DNA from: Brumimicrobium sp.
GTDB taxonomy: Bacteria; Bacteroidota; Bacteroidia; Flavobacteriales_D; Crocinitomicaceae
Reading direction: 5' to 3'
Assembly: GCA_023957385.1 (NCBI GenBank)
Contig: JAMLGZ010000001.1
Location: 1,474,923-1,538,922 of the forward strand
Length of the DNA: 64,000 bases
The notes beneath the pieces were generated by a model. It was given only the letters and a program-made list of their open reading frames with translations. It was not told where the DNA came from and did no database searches. The position numbers were made by a program, and so were the translations under genes. Shown here one piece after another: positions 62,294 to 64,000 of this stretch (position 1 is its first letter; each line of letters begins with the position of its first letter).

Positions 62294-64000
62294 TTAATCA
62301 ATAAATACTTTTCCTCTGTAAACTTCATTACCATTTGTGACAGTAACTAAGTAGATACCTTTTTCAGTATGTACGGAGATAATATTCATCTGATTTGATT
62401 TCAAGTTATTAGAAGTAATTAATTTACCTTCAATACTAACAACTTGTACAGTAGCATTATCAAGGTTGCTATTTGTTAAATCAATCATTACAGAACCTTC
62501 ATTACTGAATATCTTTACAAATTCATTGTTTTCAGTAGCAATACTAGATGTTTCATCTACAACTATTTCTACCTCATCTGATGTGATGGTAATTCCATCA
62601 ATAGTAGATTCACAAACAACGTAGTATGTATCAGCAGTTGCAAACAATGGAGTATAAGTTTCAGCTGTTTCAGCAGGAGAGAATGAAGTATAAGGTCCTC
62701 CAGAAGAAATGGCGAATTTCCATTCTCTAGAATCAACAACAGGAGATTCTGTTACTGTTAGTTCATCTCCAGCTTCATTTACTAATAAGTGTTGAGTTGT
62801 AGCAGGAGTAATCTCATTTGTAAATTCAACCACAATAACTTCTACCTCATCTGATGTGATGGTAATACCATCAATAGTAGATTCACAAACTACATAGTAT
62901 GTATCAGCAGTTGCGAACTGTGGAGCATATACAGATCCTGTTTCTGCTGGAGAGAAAGAAGTATAAGGACCACCAGAAGTGGTAGCGTATTTCCATTCTC
63001 TTGAATCAGCAGCAGGAGATTCACTTGCTGTGATATCATCACCTATTTGAGTTTCAATTAACGTTTGAGAAGCAAGAGGTGAAATAGAATTAGTAAACTC
63101 TACCACATTGATAGTTATTTCATTGGATGTTTTTATATCTCCAGCAAAGTCAGAAACACAAACTACATAGTATGTGCCGGCAGTTGCAAATTCTGGAGTA
63201 TAAGACGCACTTGTTTCTGCAGGAGAGAAAGAAGAGTATGGACCACCAGAAGTAGTAGCATATTTCCATTCTCTAGAATCTGCAGCATTAGGGCCTTCAC
63301 TTGCGTTTAATGTTGTACCAGTTTGATTCTCTATTAAATTTTGAGTAGCAGTTGGTGTGATATTTACAGAATTTGAAACAGCAGCAATAACATCTATTTC
63401 AACTTCATTGGAAGTTTCAGTAATATTTCCAATAGTAGATTCACACACTACGAAATATGTACCAGCGGATACAAACATAGGGGTGTAAATAGTTCCCATT
63501 TGTGAAGGTGAGAACGATGTGTAAGGACCACCAGAAGTAGTTGCATATTTCCATTCTCTTGAATTTGCTGTAGGAGTTTCAGTTACAGTTAAATCATCTC
63601 CCAACTCATTTTCTTCTAAATTTTGAGTAAGTGTTGGAGCAATAGAATTAGAGAAAGGAACGACATTGATTTGTACTTCATTGGAAGTATATTCAGTTCC
63701 CCCAAAATTACCTACGCACACTACATAATACGTACCTTCAGTTGCAAATTGTGGCGTATAAGTAGCACCAGTTTCTGTTGGTGAAAAAGAAGTGTAAGGA
63801 CCACCAGAAGTAGTTGCATATTTCCATTCTCTTGAGGTAGCAGTTCCATAAACATGAGATATTTCCAATTCCGTTAATGTAGTTCCAACTTGATTTTCTA
63901 TTAAGTTTTGAACACTTGGACTTTTTACAACAATAGGTGGATTATAAATTAATTCCAAATCATCTGCAAAAAGAGTAGCACCTACAACACCTACACCTGG
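62294..64000 (-). CDS. Repeat-rich T9SS type A surface protein, N-terminus outside the window
   Basis: At least 568 residues; the frame stays open to the window edge, so the gene is partial. The first seen residues (GATLFADDLELIYNPP) look like the end of a surface-protein N-terminal domain. Then come five repeats of about 90 residues, each with SREWKYATTSGGPYTSFSP (small variants) and a TYYVVCES.I...TSNEV beta-strand pair, the pattern of an Ig-like repeat. The end is a T9SS type A sorting domain (FVKIFSNEGSVMIDL, then GIYLVTVTNGNEVYRGKVFID). Likely a large adhesin anchored on the cell surface. Confidence 0.87.
   Translation of the reverse strand, partial: PGVGVVGATLFADDLELIYNPPIVVKSPSVQNLIENQVGTTLTELEISHVYGTATSREWKYATTSGGPYTSFSPTETGATYTPQFATEGTYYVVCVGNFGGTEYTSNEVQINVVPFSNSIAPTLTQNLEENELGDDLTVTETPTANSREWKYATTSGGPYTSFSPSQMGTIYTPMFVSAGTYFVVCESTIGNITETSNEVEIDVIAAVSNSVNITPTATQNLIENQTGTTLNASEGPNAADSREWKYATTSGGPYSSFSPAETSASYTPEFATAGTYYVVCVSDFAGDIKTSNEITINVVEFTNSISPLASQTLIETQIGDDITASESPAADSREWKYATTSGGPYTSFSPAETGSVYAPQFATADTYYVVCESTIDGITITSDEVEVIVVEFTNEITPATTQHLLVNEAGDELTVTESPVVDSREWKFAISSGGPYTSFSPAETAETYTPLFATADTYYVVCESTIDGITITSDEVEIVVDETSSIATENNEFVKIFSNEGSVMIDLTNSNLDNATVQVVSIEGKLITSNNLKSNQMNIISVHTEKGIYLVTVTNGNEVYRGKVFID
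62570..63900. repeat. Five tandem coding repeats of about 273 bp
   Basis: Nearly identical blocks around the GGPYTSFSP codons recur near 62690, 62960, 63235, 63510 and 63790 (about 273 nt apart). The high DNA identity suggests recent duplication or gene conversion. Confidence 0.85.

Noticed and set aside
62570..63900. Possible CRISPR array at the regular 273-nt repeats
   Set aside because: Units are long, coding and in frame across the gene, with protein-level conservation; there are no short repeats, unique spacers or cas genes.

Overview
The window is low-GC chromosomal DNA from a member of Bacteroidota, most likely order Flavobacteriales; a placement near Crocinitomicaceae or Cryomorphaceae is possible but only a guess. 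The evidence is: type IX secretion (T9SS) C-terminal sorting domains of both kinds (type A at 27036, 53775 and 62294; type B/gliding at 34994 and 58270); a PorP/SprF-like protein and a PorE-like lipoprotein-sized protein; promoters with the TAnnTTTG -7 motif and almost no Shine-Dalgarno sequences; a two-zinc-motif DnaJ; Rho with a long insert; and the bacillithiol gene bshA. Most of it is housekeeping and cell-envelope DNA. The clear mobile element is one IS4-family copy.

Layout. 1-2.8 kb: the end of secDF, then lemA, an M48 protease and a WYL regulator packed together. 2.8-5.3 kb (minus): lpxL-like acyltransferase plus sugar transferase, and a DUF2911 protein. 5.5-12.7 kb (plus): polA, grpE-dnaJ-deaminase, rpsP-rimM-trmN6. 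12.7-17.4 kb (minus): etfB-etfA, a bifunctional nuclease, a nucleoside transporter and a DUF2797 protein. 17.4-17.9 kb: a non-coding, highly structured element with 14-bp inverted ends and a palindrome of about 107 bp. 18-20 kb: an ECF sigma factor, an anti-sigma/TonB-like membrane protein and a TatA-like protein. 20-23.8 kb (minus): a small membrane protein, mutL and two rhomboid proteases. 24-29.2 kb: GH3/beta-lactamase fusion, a T9SS cargo and bshA. 29.2-32.6 kb: a pseudo-receiver/adenylate cyclase/HD protein and the IS. 32.7-35 kb: rho and a DUF4199 protein.

35-45 kb: a large type B T9SS protein, an ECF sigma factor, an orphan membrane-fusion protein, a PorE-like protein ending in SPOR, and a YfhO-family membrane protein. 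45.4-53.7 kb: GDPD-like lipoprotein, tRNA-Phe, then coaX, an outer-membrane protein, a TPR protein, lptC and a small membrane protein in close order, and a DUF5686 protein. 53.7-57 kb: T9SS cargo and mltF. 57-60.2 kb (minus): PKD/type B adhesin-like protein, PorP/SprF partner and an AcpH-like gene. 60.3-62.2 kb (minus): a second lemA followed by two TPM-domain genes. 62.3-64 kb: a repeat-rich T9SS type A protein that runs off the window.

Points most worth a second look: the inverted-repeat-bounded palindromic element at 17.5-17.9 kb and its scattered end-like copies; the cyclase-HD protein with a dead receiver domain; MutL whose C-terminal endonuclease signature is changed; a PorE-like protein with a terminal SPOR domain; an anti-sigma-like protein fused to a TonB-type C-terminus; and the IS, with a 9-bp target duplication, inserted just upstream of rho. 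I see no CRISPR array, prophage, restriction system or recognisable defence island.
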